A stretch of 10,637 nt of DNA from Deltaproteobacteria bacterium (GCA_031278795.1 JAITJT010000104.1:1-10637), one strand, 5' to 3'; shown: positions 1-7,532, numbered from the stretch's first letter. Translations and numbers: made by a program. Notes: generated from the letters alone by a model not told the origin.

Positions 1-170
1 TGGAACCTTGAAGGGTAGAGAATTGTCGCCAACACCCCCGAGCCTATCCGAGGCTAGCTCTTGATATCTTAGGCTCAAGTTATCCTAAAAAAGCACCTGT
101 ATGTGATTTGAGCCCATACTTGCTGACATTTACGTTTTTTTTTGCGCTCTAAGCGGCCTTTCTTCTTCTT

Positions 171-227
171 GTGGCTAATTTGCCACATATGGTGGCAATA
201 TCCCCACTCTCCCCTGGATATACTGCC
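171..227. repeat. Chain of overlapping inverted repeats
   Basis: Three stems share arms. GTGGC (171-175) can pair with GCCAC (182-186). TTGCCAC (180-186) pairs perfectly with GTGGCAA (192-198) across five bases. GGCAATATCC (194-203) pairs with 216-227 apart from a two-base bulge. The first and second stems exclude each other, as do the second and third. This could be alternative RNA folds or a DNA-binding palindrome. No function can be assigned. Confidence 0.5.
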
Positions 228-300
228 TTTCTGGACATCCTCCTTGGCTCAGGTCTTTTTTGGAATTATAAAGTCCGTATTCTTCTAGCCCTTACACCTC

Positions 301-348
301 TAAGCCTCTAAGCCTCTAAGCCTTTAAGCCTCTAAGCCTTTAAGCCTT
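301..348. repeat. 8-bp tandem repeat, six copies
   Basis: Six head-to-tail units of TAAGCCTY (Y is C in three units and T in three) fill 301-348 exactly. A further TAAGCC occurs out of phase at 358-363. Each unit carries a TAA and an 8-bp period breaks reading frames, so this is noncoding. It looks like a simple-sequence tract of variable copy number. Confidence 0.9.
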
Positions 349-599
349 AAATCATTCTAAGCCAGCAAAATTTTAAATCTGGCGTTTCTTTCAAATCTTT
401 AGCTTGTTTACTTTTTGCCCCGCCCAAGAAGAAAGTATCCAAACATTAGGGCCTATATACCGCAAACATTAATCATTAGCTTGGAGCTCTTCGCTATAAT
501 AAGCCTTCCCTTTGGCTAGAACGCCCTCAAAAACAGCCTATGGAGCTAGGTTTCCCAAAGAATCCACACGAGATTTCCATTCGCCACAAGATATGGAGG

Positions 600-641
600 C
601 CCTTGGCACTGCTTTTGCAGTGTTAGCCTTGGGATTTTTTT
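600..641 (+). terminator. Probable intrinsic terminator
   Basis: The core stem CACTGC (607-612) / GCAGTG (617-622) has a TTTT loop. It can be extended by GG/CC (605-606 with 627-628, across a TTAG bulge) and CCC/GGG (600-602 with 631-633). One A and seven Ts (635-641) follow the stem base directly. Stem plus U-tract is the usual Rho-independent layout. It would end a rightward transcript arriving from upstream and so insulate the efflux operon promoter. Confidence 0.5.
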
Positions 642-709
642 ATATCTACAAAGAAGCACGCTATTTTCTCAAAAATTTATAAATGCTCTCGAAGCCAAAA
701 TTCGAAATG

Positions 710-737
710 TTGTTTATGTCCTTATTTTTGCTATGAT
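710..737 (+). promoter_or_regulatory. Candidate sigma-70 promoter for the efflux operon
   Basis: TTGTTT (710-715) and TATGAT (732-737) are separated by 16 bp. The -10 matches consensus at five of six positions; the -35 matches only at TTG. A start near 744 would give a leader of about 60 nt before the adaptor gene. It sits just downstream of the terminator-like hairpin, which fits an independent transcription unit. Confidence 0.4.
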
Positions 738-806
738 GCTTTAGGTGTCCGCCCAGGCTATACCCTTTTAATTGGCGAACCCGTCCACAAGGTGCCCTTA
801 ACATAC

Positions 807-2093
807 ATGACCGACAATCCATCCAATGACATAGGCCCTAAAGGCCCCGGCTTTTTTAGAAGGCACAAGATCCTGACCCTGGTAATAATCCTCTTCCTGG
901 GGCTAACAGCGGTGAGGGTAGGGGGACTTGTGTCCAAAAAAGCCGGGTTTTCAGGCTTTGGGGAAAAAGAGCCCATCTACGTGGAGCTCTCCGAGGCCCG
1001 CTTTGGTACCATGCGCAACCTTTCCCGCTACTACGGCACCCTCTCGGCGCCCAACCGTTTCTCCATCTCCGCCAAGGTGGGGGGAGAGATCTTGGAGATA
1101 TACAAAGACATTGGTGACAGACTGGTAAGCGGCGAGCTGGTGGCCAAGCTCGATGACGAGGAGTTCGCGCTGGCGCTGGAGAGGGCTGATTTGAACGTCA
1201 AGCTGTCCGAGGCCCAGCTCTCCGAGGCCCAGGCCAATCTGGAACTGGCTAAAAACGACATGGCCCGACAGGCCTCGCTTACCCAAAAGAGCATAGTGAC
1301 CCAGTCCGAGTACGAGGCCACGGAGAACCGCCTCTTCCAAGCCGAGGCTAGATTGGACGTGGCGAGGTCCCAGCTGCAGTCCGCCATGAACCAGAAGGCT
1401 GACGCTGAGCTTAAGCTATCGTATACCCAGGTGAAGGCCACCTGGCCCAATGAGAGATCCGGAGACTACCGCTACGTGGGTGAGCGCCTGGTGGATACCG
1501 GGGCCCTGGTGGTGGCCAACACCCCCATCCTGGAGCTGGTGTCCCTAAATCCCTTACTGGTAATAGTTGAAGTCCTGGAGAAGGACTACCCCAAGATAGA
1601 GGTGGGCATGGAGGCCGTGCTCACCACCGAGGCCTTCCCCCAGGAAAGTTTCACCGGAAAGGTGGTGAGGGTGGCCCCGGTCCTTTCGGAGGACACCCGG
1701 CAGGCCAGGGTGGAGCTGGAGGTGACCAACCCCAAGCTCAGCCTAAAACCCGGCATGTTCGCGCAGGTGGTCTTTGTCTTCGAGGAGAAAAACGACGTGT
1801 GGTCCGTGGCCCAGGACGTCCCCTTCCGCCGCCAGGACGGCTACGTGATATTCGTGGCCAATCCCCTCACCCAGACCGTGGAGGAGAGGGCCGTCACCTT
1901 GGGGCTAGTGGAGGGCGACCAGGTGGAGCTCTTGGATAGCCCACCCATAGAGGGGCCGGTGGTGGTCTTGGGGCAGCACCTGCTAACGGACGGCCAGGCC
2001 TACAGAATCCCAGGTGAGAGCACCCTCAACCAGGTGATGCCAGCCACGGCGCCCAAGGTAAGCCCCAAGAAAGGCGAGGGGGTGGCCTCATGA
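807..2093 (+). CDS. RND efflux periplasmic adaptor subunit (membrane fusion protein, HlyD/AcrA type)
   Basis: This adaptor links an inner-membrane RND pump to an outer-membrane channel. From the ATG (428 aa), an N-terminal membrane anchor lies at about 22-42. There is no lipobox Cys, so it is anchored by the helix rather than a lipid. A lipoyl half-motif follows (about 90-120, with VGGEI and GDRLVSGELVAKLDD). Next come an Ala/Glu/Leu-rich coiled-coil hairpin (about 120-205), the second lipoyl half (about 206-248), a beta-barrel (249-330) and a membrane-proximal domain. I chose ATG 807 because AAGGTG (789-794) can serve as its ribosome site, although the 12-nt spacing is long. An in-frame GTG at 792 would add five residues. 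The stop overlaps the next gene's start (ATGA), implying translational coupling with the pump. The family is certain; the substrate cannot be read from the sequence. Confidence 0.9.
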   Translation: MTDNPSNDIGPKGPGFFRRHKILTLVIILFLGLTAVRVGGLVSKKAGFSGFGEKEPIYVELSEARFGTMRNLSRYYGTLSAPNRFSISAKVGGEILEIYKDIGDRLVSGELVAKLDDEEFALALERADLNVKLSEAQLSEAQANLELAKNDMARQASLTQKSIVTQSEYEATENRLFQAEARLDVARSQLQSAMNQKADAELKLSYTQVKATWPNERSGDYRYVGERLVDTGALVVANTPILELVSLNPLLVIVEVLEKDYPKIEVGMEAVLTTEAFPQESFTGKVVRVAPVLSEDTRQARVELEVTNPKLSLKPGMFAQVVFVFEEKNDVWSVAQDVPFRRQDGYVIFVANPLTQTVEERAVTLGLVEGDQVELLDSPPIEGPVVVLGQHLLTDGQAYRIPGESTLNQVMPATAPKVSPKKGEGVAS

Positions 2094-5000
2094 GCATCTC
2101 GGAGGCCGCGGTCAAGAGGCCCATATTCACGGCCATGGCCATACTCATAGTCTTGGTGTTGGGGGTATTCTCCCTTTCCAGGCTACCCTTGGATCTCATG
2201 CCCGAGCTCACCTTTCCGGTGATAACTGTGCGCACCAACTATGAGAACGCCGCCCCGGGAGACGTGGAGGAGCAGATAACCAAGCCTCTGGAGCGGGTGC
2301 TGGTGGCGGTTCCAGGCACCAAGAAGCTCACCTCGGTATCCTCCGAGGGAAGCTCCAGCATCTTCATAGAGTTCAACTGGGGAACCAACCTGGACGAGGC
2401 CTCCAACGACATCCGCGACCGCATAGACCGGGTGGTGGGTAGACTGCCGGACGAGGTGGACAGGCCCCAGATCCATAAGTTCGACATAGCATCCAGCCCC
2501 ATCATGGCCCTAGGTGTGGCATCCACCTTCCATCCGGTGGACCTTAAGAGCTACATAGAAGACGAGATAAGCTACCGTCTGGAAAGAAGACCGGGTGTGG
2601 CCTCGGTCCAGCCCTTTGGTGGGCTGGATAGGGAGTTTAGGGTGGAACTGGATCAATCCAAGGTCAAGGCCCTGGGCCTTGACCTGGCCTCCCTGTCGGA
2701 TCTCATAAAAAACGAGAACCTCTCGGAGGCGGGTGGGGAGCTGGATAGGGGAAGGCTCTCGGTGGCCCTTAGAACCAAAGGCGAGTTCACCACCCTCAAT
2801 GACCTAGGATCCATCCTGGTGACAGGCACCCCGGGCCGCAATCCAGTTTTCCTAAGAGACATCGCGGATATCTTCGACGGTTGGAAGAAGATATCCAGGA
2901 TAACCAGGGTAAACAGCCAGGAGGGGCAGTTCATGGGCCTCTTCAAGCAGTCCGGCTCCAACACCGTGGACGTGGCCTCCACTGTCTACGGCGCCATTGA
3001 CGAGCTCAACAGCACCCTCCCCAACATCCTCATAACTGTCCTTAGGGATGCCTCTGTCTACATCAAGCGCTCCATCAGAACCGTCACCATCTCAGCTATC
3101 CTAGGCGGTCTTTTGGCCATTGGGGTCATACTCTTCTTCCTCCAGAGCGTGCGCTCCACCTTGGTATTGTCGCTTGCCATTCCCATATCCATCATAGCCA
3201 CCTTCGTGTGCATGTATTTCGCGGGCTTCACCCTAAACGTGGTCACCATGGGCTCTTTAGCCTTGGGGGTGGGCATGCTGGTGGATAACTCCATAGTGGT
3301 CTTGGATAACATCTTCCGCCACCGATCCAACGGCCTCAGCTCCAAGGAGGCCGCCATCCAGGGCACCAATGAGGTGACCGGGGCCATCGTGGCCTCCACC
3401 CTCACCACCCTTTCGGTCTTCACGCCTCTTATCTTTTTAACCGGCATGGCCGGTGTGCTCTTCAGGCCCTTCGCCCTCACCATCTGCTTCGCCCTCACCT
3501 CCTCCTTGGTAGTGGCCATCACCTTGGTTCCCATGCTCTTTTCCCAGTTTTTCAAGAGCAAGGATAAGTTTTTGGAAAATGGTCTGGAGAGCGCTAGTAA
3601 AAACGGCCAAGTTAGCTCCAATAAGCAAAGTAGCCAAGTTAATCTTAAGAAGAAAGACGACAACACCAGCGAGCAGTTCGGGAAACCCCGGGTGGGGAAG
3701 GGGATATTCAAGGCCGTGGACGGCTTCTACGCCGTGGCCCTGGCCAAGGCGCTTAAGAACCCGGTGAAGGTGCTGGTGATGGCTGTGGTTCTCTTGGTCT
3801 TATCCATCTTCCTGGCCACCCGGGTGACCACGGAGTTCCTTCCCAGGACCGACGAGGGCGAGTTCTCGGTCTTCCTGACCATGGAGCCCGGGACCAGAGT
3901 GGAGGAGACCTCTAGGGTTATGAGGCAGATAGAGGAGATAGTTAAGAGGGAGGTGCCGGAGATAGTTCAAACCGCTACCGACATAGGTGGTACTGGTGGC
4001 TTTCAGAATAGGGGCAGCCACAAGGGCGAGTTCGAGGTGAAGCTGGTCCCCATGACCCAGCGCTCCCGCTCACTTTTTGAGATAATGGACGATTTAAGGC
4101 CCAAGGTGTCCGACATCCCCGGGGCCACCGTCAGAATCAGGGCCGAGCAGTCCTTCCTGGTGAGGGGCGTGGGAGACAACGCTGACAAGATCCAGGTGGA
4201 GCTTAGGGGAAACGACCTGGACGAGGCCTACCGCCTCTCCCAGGCCATGAAGAAGGTGGTGGAAGCGGTTCCCGGAGTATCCGACGTCTACCTCTCCAAC
4301 GAGGACACCACCCCGGAGGAGCTAATCTTAATTGACCGCGACAGGGCCGCGGACGCGGCCCTGTCCGTGAACAAGGTCTCCTCTCTGATCAAGACCGCCA
4401 TCGGCGGAAACGTGGCCGGCTATTTCAGGGTGAACGGTAAGGAATACGACATCAGGGTCAAGCTCAAGGACTCTGAGGGCCTCTCCATAGATGAGATCAT
4501 GAAGCTTCCCGTCCTAAACTCTAGAGGCGAGAAGGTTATCTTGGGTAACGTGGCCCACGTCCAGGGCGCCACCAGTCCCCTTAGCATAACGCGCAAGAAC
4601 CAGCAGAGGATAACCACCTTGAACGCGGATCTCACAAACCGTTCCCTAGGCGAGGTGGTGGCCGACATAGATAAGGAGCTCAAGAAGGTGCCCATGGGCC
4701 GGGATTTCAGCTACGGCTTCGCCGGAGAGGCTGAGGAGCTCCAGGAGACCTTCCAGGGCCTCCGCAACGTCCTCATCATGAGCATCTTTTTGGTCTACAT
4801 GGTCATGGCCTGCCAGTTCGAGCAGCTCAAGGGCCCTCTGGTCATCATGTTCTCTCTGCCATTCGCGGCCATTGGCGTCATCTGGGCGCATTTCTTAACG
4901 GGTATCTCCTTTAACATCAACTCCTTTATTGGGGTCATCATGCTCGCGGGCATTGTGGTCAACAACGCCATAATACTCGTGGATCACGCCAATCTTTTGA

Positions 5001-5311
5001 GGCGCCGCGACAAGATGGAGCTAATCGAGGCCTTAATCGAAACCGGAAGGCGCAGGCTCAGACCCATCATGATGACCTCCCTCACCACCATCCTGGGCCT
5101 CATACCCATGGCCCTGGGCATGGGGGAGGGGGCCGAGTCCCAGATACCCCTGGGCCGGGCAGTCATAGGGGGGCTGGCATCCTCTACCTTCATCACCCTC
5201 TTTGTGGTGCCCATTATCTACATGCTCTTCTACCGCAAGCAAGAGCAAGAGGAACTAGCCAAAGCCAAGGAAGCCCTCACCCTGGGTGAGCCCAAGGAGG
5301 CCTTGAAATAG
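2090..5311 (+). CDS. RND superfamily efflux transporter permease (AcrB/MdtB-like)
   Basis: This proton-driven inner-membrane exporter has 1073 residues, slightly above the usual 1020-1050. The start resembles the family's N-terminus (VKRPIFTAMAILIVLVLG, first TM helix). Two periplasmic loops alternate with two sets of TM helices. The TM4 motif reads GMLVDNSIVVLDNI: D399 matches AcrB D407, but N400 replaces D408. The TM10 motif reads GIVVNNAIILVD, with N958 where AcrB has K940. Both substitutions occur in other RND branches, so transport is still expected. Between TM6 and TM7 (about 489-535) is a Ser/Gln/Lys-rich, low-complexity cytoplasmic linker whose DNA is more AT-rich than its surroundings. 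The ATG overlaps the adaptor's TGA by 4 bp. No TolC-like gene is in the window, so the outer channel must be encoded elsewhere. Drug or lipid export is likely; metal export seems less likely from the N-terminal pattern. Confidence 0.93.
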   Translation: MSISEAAVKRPIFTAMAILIVLVLGVFSLSRLPLDLMPELTFPVITVRTNYENAAPGDVEEQITKPLERVLVAVPGTKKLTSVSSEGSSSIFIEFNWGTNLDEASNDIRDRIDRVVGRLPDEVDRPQIHKFDIASSPIMALGVASTFHPVDLKSYIEDEISYRLERRPGVASVQPFGGLDREFRVELDQSKVKALGLDLASLSDLIKNENLSEAGGELDRGRLSVALRTKGEFTTLNDLGSILVTGTPGRNPVFLRDIADIFDGWKKISRITRVNSQEGQFMGLFKQSGSNTVDVASTVYGAIDELNSTLPNILITVLRDASVYIKRSIRTVTISAILGGLLAIGVILFFLQSVRSTLVLSLAIPISIIATFVCMYFAGFTLNVVTMGSLALGVGMLVDNSIVVLDNIFRHRSNGLSSKEAAIQGTNEVTGAIVASTLTTLSVFTPLIFLTGMAGVLFRPFALTICFALTSSLVVAITLVPMLFSQFFKSKDKFLENGLESASKNGQVSSNKQSSQVNLKKKDDNTSEQFGKPRVGKGIFKAVDGFYAVALAKALKNPVKVLVMAVVLLVLSIFLATRVTTEFLPRTDEGEFSVFLTMEPGTRVEETSRVMRQIEEIVKREVPEIVQTATDIGGTGGFQNRGSHKGEFEVKLVPMTQRSRSLFEIMDDLRPKVSDIPGATVRIRAEQSFLVRGVGDNADKIQVELRGNDLDEAYRLSQAMKKVVEAVPGVSDVYLSNEDTTPEELILIDRDRAADAALSVNKVSSLIKTAIGGNVAGYFRVNGKEYDIRVKLKDSEGLSIDEIMKLPVLNSRGEKVILGNVAHVQGATSPLSITRKNQQRITTLNADLTNRSLGEVVADIDKELKKVPMGRDFSYGFAGEAEELQETFQGLRNVLIMSIFLVYMVMACQFEQLKGPLVIMFSLPFAAIGVIWAHFLTGISFNINSFIGVIMLAGIVVNNAIILVDHANLLRRRDKMELIEALIETGRRRLRPIMMTSLTTILGLIPMALGMGEGAESQIPLGRAVIGGLASSTFITLFVVPIIYMLFYRKQEQEELAKAKEALTLGEPKEALK

Positions 5312-5482
5312 CCTCTCTTTTCGCTCAAAATAGCAAAAGTTCATATAGTCACCAGGCTCAAATAGCTTACGTTTACCCATCTTTCCTAAGCGGGCACCAT
5401 TAAGTTGGGACTATATACGCATTCATAGATGTATTGTTAATTGGCGTTAGCGCTGGTTTGGATTGTCGCTAGATTTGGTGAA

Positions 5483-5546
5483 AGCTAGGCGCTAGATTAG
5501 CTTGGCGCTAGATTAGCTAGGCGCTAGATTAGCTAGGCGCTAGATT
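5483..5546. repeat. 16-bp tandem repeat, four copies
   Basis: Four units of AGCTAGGCGCTAGATT in exact 16-bp register fill 5483-5546. The only variation is AGCTTGG at one junction (5499-5505). A further CGCTAGATT lies upstream at 5467-5475, out of register. Each unit contains CTAG-GCG-CTAG, a small interrupted palindrome, and the tract is unusually dense in CTAG. It could be an iteron-like protein-binding array or simply a minisatellite. Confidence 0.9.
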
Positions 5547-5601
5547 TCCTTGATGATAGTTTTGAAAATAGTTTGGGAAAAGATTTGAAAATACTTTGGA
5601 T

Positions 5602-5635
5602 AGAGAGCCCCCTTGGAAACCATGGGGGCTTCTCT
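5602..5635 (+). terminator. Strong stem-loop, probable terminator of the efflux operon
   Basis: AGCCCCC (5606-5612) pairs with GGGGGCT (5624-5630). Inside, TGG (5614-5616) pairs with CCA (5620-5622) around an AAA loop, with one T-T mismatch. Outer AGAG/CTCT can extend the stem past a one-base bulge. The downstream bases are T-rich (TCTCTTATCT) rather than a clean U-run, so efficiency is uncertain. It lies about 290 bp after the permease stop and upstream of the purM promoter. Confidence 0.45.
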
Positions 5636-5657
5636 TATCTGGAAGTTTTAGCTGTGA

Positions 5658-5716
5658 CGCGAAATCCCAGGGCTTAAGCCAACGGATTTCGTGAGCTTAA
5701 GGGTGGCCCTTGGCTT
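5658..5716 (+). promoter_or_regulatory. Alternative hairpins upstream of the purM promoter
   Basis: CGCGAAATCC (5658-5667) pairs with 5684-5693 (eight Watson-Crick pairs, one G-U, one C-G). It encloses the self-complementary GGCTTAAGCC (5671-5680). Competing folds are AAGCCAA (5676-5682) with TTGGCTT (5710-5716) and AAGGG (5699-5703) with CCCTT (5707-5711). TTTTCTCTT follows the last fold. Because this precedes the likely purM start site, it more plausibly ends readthrough from upstream than acts as a purM leader. Confidence 0.35.
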
Positions 5717-5721
5717 TTCTC

Positions 5722-5750
5722 TTGTCAAAAACGACATAATCAATTAGTAT
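5722..5750 (+). promoter_or_regulatory. Probable purMN promoter
   Basis: TTGTCA (5722-5727, five of six consensus bases) and TAGTAT (5745-5750, four of six) are separated by exactly 17 bp. Transcription would begin near 5757, giving a leader of about 50 nt before purM. It is the best promoter-like sequence in this gap and is overlapped by a palindrome. Confidence 0.5.
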
Positions 5751-5757
5751 TATGTCG
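5732..5757. promoter_or_regulatory. Palindromic candidate operator over the purMN promoter
   Basis: CGACATAAT (5732-5740) and ATTATGTCG (5749-5757) are perfect 9-bp arms separated by 8 bp. The palindrome lies in the promoter spacer, covers the -10 and reaches the predicted start site. This is a common place for a dimeric repressor site. It does not look like the E. coli PurR operator or the Bacillus PurBox as I know them, so the regulator is unknown. Confidence 0.5.
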
Positions 5758-5808
5758 CAAATCACAAAACCAGGGCCAACACAGACATTATTTTGAGGGG
5801 AGTGTTTT

Positions 5809-6852
5809 ATGAGTGAAACCAAGGAGCCGGTAAGCTACCAGGGCTCTGGGGTGGATATAGATGCTGGCGCCGACGCAGTCAGGCGCATCAAGCCCTTGGT
5901 GGAGTCAACCTTCGACTCCAGGGTGCTAACCGAGCTGGGCGGCTTTGCCGGGCTCTACGGCCTGGGTTCCCTGGGCCTGGAGGATCCCATATTGGTATCC
6001 TCCACCGACGGCGTGGGAACCAAGCTCAAACTCGCCTTCATGAGCGGGCGGCACGACACCGTGGGGATTGATCTTGTGGCCATGAGCGTAAACGACATCT
6101 TGGTCCAAGGGGCCATGCCGGTATTTTTCCTCGATTACATAGCTACTTCCAAGCTGGTACAGGACACTGTCTACGCCATAGTGAAGGGCATTGCCGACGG
6201 CTGCAAGCAGGCGGGCTGCGCGCTCTTGGGTGGTGAGACGGCCGAGATGCCGGGATTCTACCAAGACGGCGAGTATGACCTGGCTGGGTTCGCGGTGGGC
6301 GTGGTGGAGCGGGAGAAGGTCATAGATGGCTCCATGGTGGCCTTGGGCCACCAGGTCATTGCCTTGGAGTCCTCCGGGCTCCACTCCAACGGCTTCAGCC
6401 TGGTGCGAAAGGTTATATTCGAGCGCCTGGGACTTTCCATTGACTCTGAGCTCTTGGGTTCCACCGTGGCCGAGACCCTCATGACCCCCACCAAGATCTA
6501 CGTGAAACCCGTGCTCAAGTGCTTGAAGCGCCAGGAGATCCACGCCATGGCGCACATAACCGGCGGAGGGCTCACCGAGAATCTCCCTAGGGTTCTCCCC
6601 AACGGCTGCCGGGCGGTGATTAAGCGGAGCACCTGGGAGGTGCCGGAGATATTCCAGTTTCTCATGCGTGAGGGAGATATTCCAGAAGATGAGATGTTTA
6701 GGGTCTTCAACATGGGCGTGGGATACGTGCTGGTGGTGGCCCCGGATCAGGTGGAGCCTATACTCACCATCTTCCAGGAGCACGGGGAAAAGGCCTGGGT
6801 CATAGGCCACATTGAAAAACAGCAGGACCGCGAACGCCTGATTTTTGTTTAA
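5809..6852 (+). CDS. purM: Phosphoribosylformylglycinamidine cyclo-ligase (AIR synthetase)
   Basis: PurM closes the imidazole ring: FGAM plus ATP gives AIR, the fifth step of cytosolic de novo purine synthesis. The 347-residue length is normal (E. coli 345). Family motifs appear in order: YQGSGVDIDAG (10-20), STDGVGTKLK (65-74, nucleotide-binding loop), GIDLVAMSVNDIL (86-98), GGETAEMPG (141-149), SSGLHSNGFSLVR (188-200), HITGGGLTENLPR (249-261) and FNMGVGYVLVV (300-310). No key motif is missing. The ATG has a good ribosome site, GAGGGGAG at 5795-5802. It is first in a purM-purN pair, as in many proteobacteria, under a promoter overlapped by a palindrome. A 294-codon antisense open frame across it is a by-product of GC-rich codon use. 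Confidence 0.97.
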   Translation: MSETKEPVSYQGSGVDIDAGADAVRRIKPLVESTFDSRVLTELGGFAGLYGLGSLGLEDPILVSSTDGVGTKLKLAFMSGRHDTVGIDLVAMSVNDILVQGAMPVFFLDYIATSKLVQDTVYAIVKGIADGCKQAGCALLGGETAEMPGFYQDGEYDLAGFAVGVVEREKVIDGSMVALGHQVIALESSGLHSNGFSLVRKVIFERLGLSIDSELLGSTVAETLMTPTKIYVKPVLKCLKRQEIHAMAHITGGGLTENLPRVLPNGCRAVIKRSTWEVPEIFQFLMREGDIPEDEMFRVFNMGVGYVLVVAPDQVEPILTIFQEHGEKAWVIGHIEKQQDRERLIFV

Positions 6853-6866
6853 ACGTAGAGGAATTT

Positions 6867-7532
6867 ATGAAACTAGCGGTTTTTTGCTCCGGGAGGGGTT
6901 CCAACTTTGAGGCTATACTAAAGGCTTACGAGAGGGGACTCATACCCGCGGCCGAGTTCCAGGTGCTCATAGCCGACAGCAAGTACGCCGGCGCCTTAAA
7001 CATCGCCAGGGAGCGGGGCATTCCGGCCGTGGTGGTTCCGCGTAGCGCCTTTCACGCCAACCGGGACGGCTTTGAGCGCCGAATCCTGGAGGTGCTTCAA
7101 CCCTATGACATAGAGCTCGTGATCTTGGCCGGTTTCCAGCGCATCTTAGGGGAGACTTTTTTAAATAGCTTTCCCAACCGCGTGGTTAATATCCATCCGG
7201 CCTTACTTCCATCATTCCCCGGGCACATGGTCTGGCAAAAGGAACTGGACTACGGGGTGAAGCTGGCCGGGGCGACCGTGCACTTTGTGGACACCGGGGT
7301 GGACTCCGGGCCCATAATTATCCAGGGCGCGGTGCCGGTTTTGGACACGGACACATCTGAAACTCTTTCTGAGAGGATTCTAAGCGTGGAGCACGCCATA
7401 TACCCCCAGGCCGTGGCCTGGCTTACAAGCGGCCGGGTGGAGCTTCTGGGAAGAAGGGTTCGCATAAAGGATAGCACTCTCTTAGGGGAAAAAACCCAAG
7501 AGAAGATCATATGGCCTCCATTGGATTTTTGA
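6867..7532 (+). CDS. purN: Phosphoribosylglycinamide formyltransferase (GAR transformylase)
   Basis: PurN transfers a formyl group from 10-formyltetrahydrofolate to GAR, giving FGAR, the third step of purine synthesis, in the cytosol. Visible features are the N-terminal substrate loop CSGRGSN (7-13), LAGFQRIL (87-94), NIHPALLPSFPG (108-119) with the catalytic Asn108 and His110 equivalents, Asp146 in VDSGP, and EHAIYP (175-180). At 221 residues it is slightly longer than E. coli PurN (212), with extra residues at the C-terminus ending in PPLDF. It starts 14 bp after purM with GAGG upstream, so the two are surely co-transcribed. The gene appears complete even though a transposase starts 17 bp after its stop. 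Confidence 0.96.
   Translation: MKLAVFCSGRGSNFEAILKAYERGLIPAAEFQVLIADSKYAGALNIARERGIPAVVVPRSAFHANRDGFERRILEVLQPYDIELVILAGFQRILGETFLNSFPNRVVNIHPALLPSFPGHMVWQKELDYGVKLAGATVHFVDTGVDSGPIIIQGAVPVLDTDTSETLSERILSVEHAIYPQAVAWLTSGRVELLGRRVRIKDSTLLGEKTQEKIIWPPLDF

Larger units (their letters stand above)
1..806. other. Gene-free region upstream of the efflux operon
   Basis: I find no coding region here that resembles a protein family on either strand. In the frame starting at base 2, a stretch of about 20 codons is open from the window edge to a TGA at 62-64. It could be the tail of an upstream gene, but nothing identifies it. The region is AT-rich with many short inverted and tandem repeats, listed separately. 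A perfect TATAAT lies at 495-500 but has no convincing -35 box at the right distance. No tRNA or rRNA signature was seen. Confidence 0.6.
5312..5808. other. Intergenic region between efflux operon and purM
   Basis: About 500 bp without a supportable gene. It contains, in order, a distant pair of 8-bp inverted arms (ATATAGTC 5343-5350 / GACTATAT 5409-5416), a 16-bp tandem repeat, a strong stem-loop, alternative hairpins, and the purM promoter with its palindrome. No tRNA or known riboswitch was recognised. Confidence 0.6.

Noticed and set aside
301..348. Tandem octamers as a CRISPR array
   Set aside because: The units are 8 bp and contiguous with no spacers, and no cas genes are present.
3058..3711. 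217-codon open frame on the minus strand within the RND gene
   Set aside because: It is antisense to conserved transmembrane coding sequence, Met/Lys/Thr-rich in a way typical of shadow frames, and matches no recognisable domain.
5483..5546. 16-bp repeats as a replication-origin iteron array
   Set aside because: No replication initiator or DnaA box is visible nearby; repeats alone do not support an origin.
5757..5808. Purine riboswitch in the purM leader
   Set aside because: The likely leader is only about 50 nt and shows no aptamer-like conserved fold.
5926..6810. 294-codon open frame on the minus strand across purM
   Set aside because: It is fully antisense to a clear purM, has no family resemblance or ribosome site, and arises from GC-rich codon structure.
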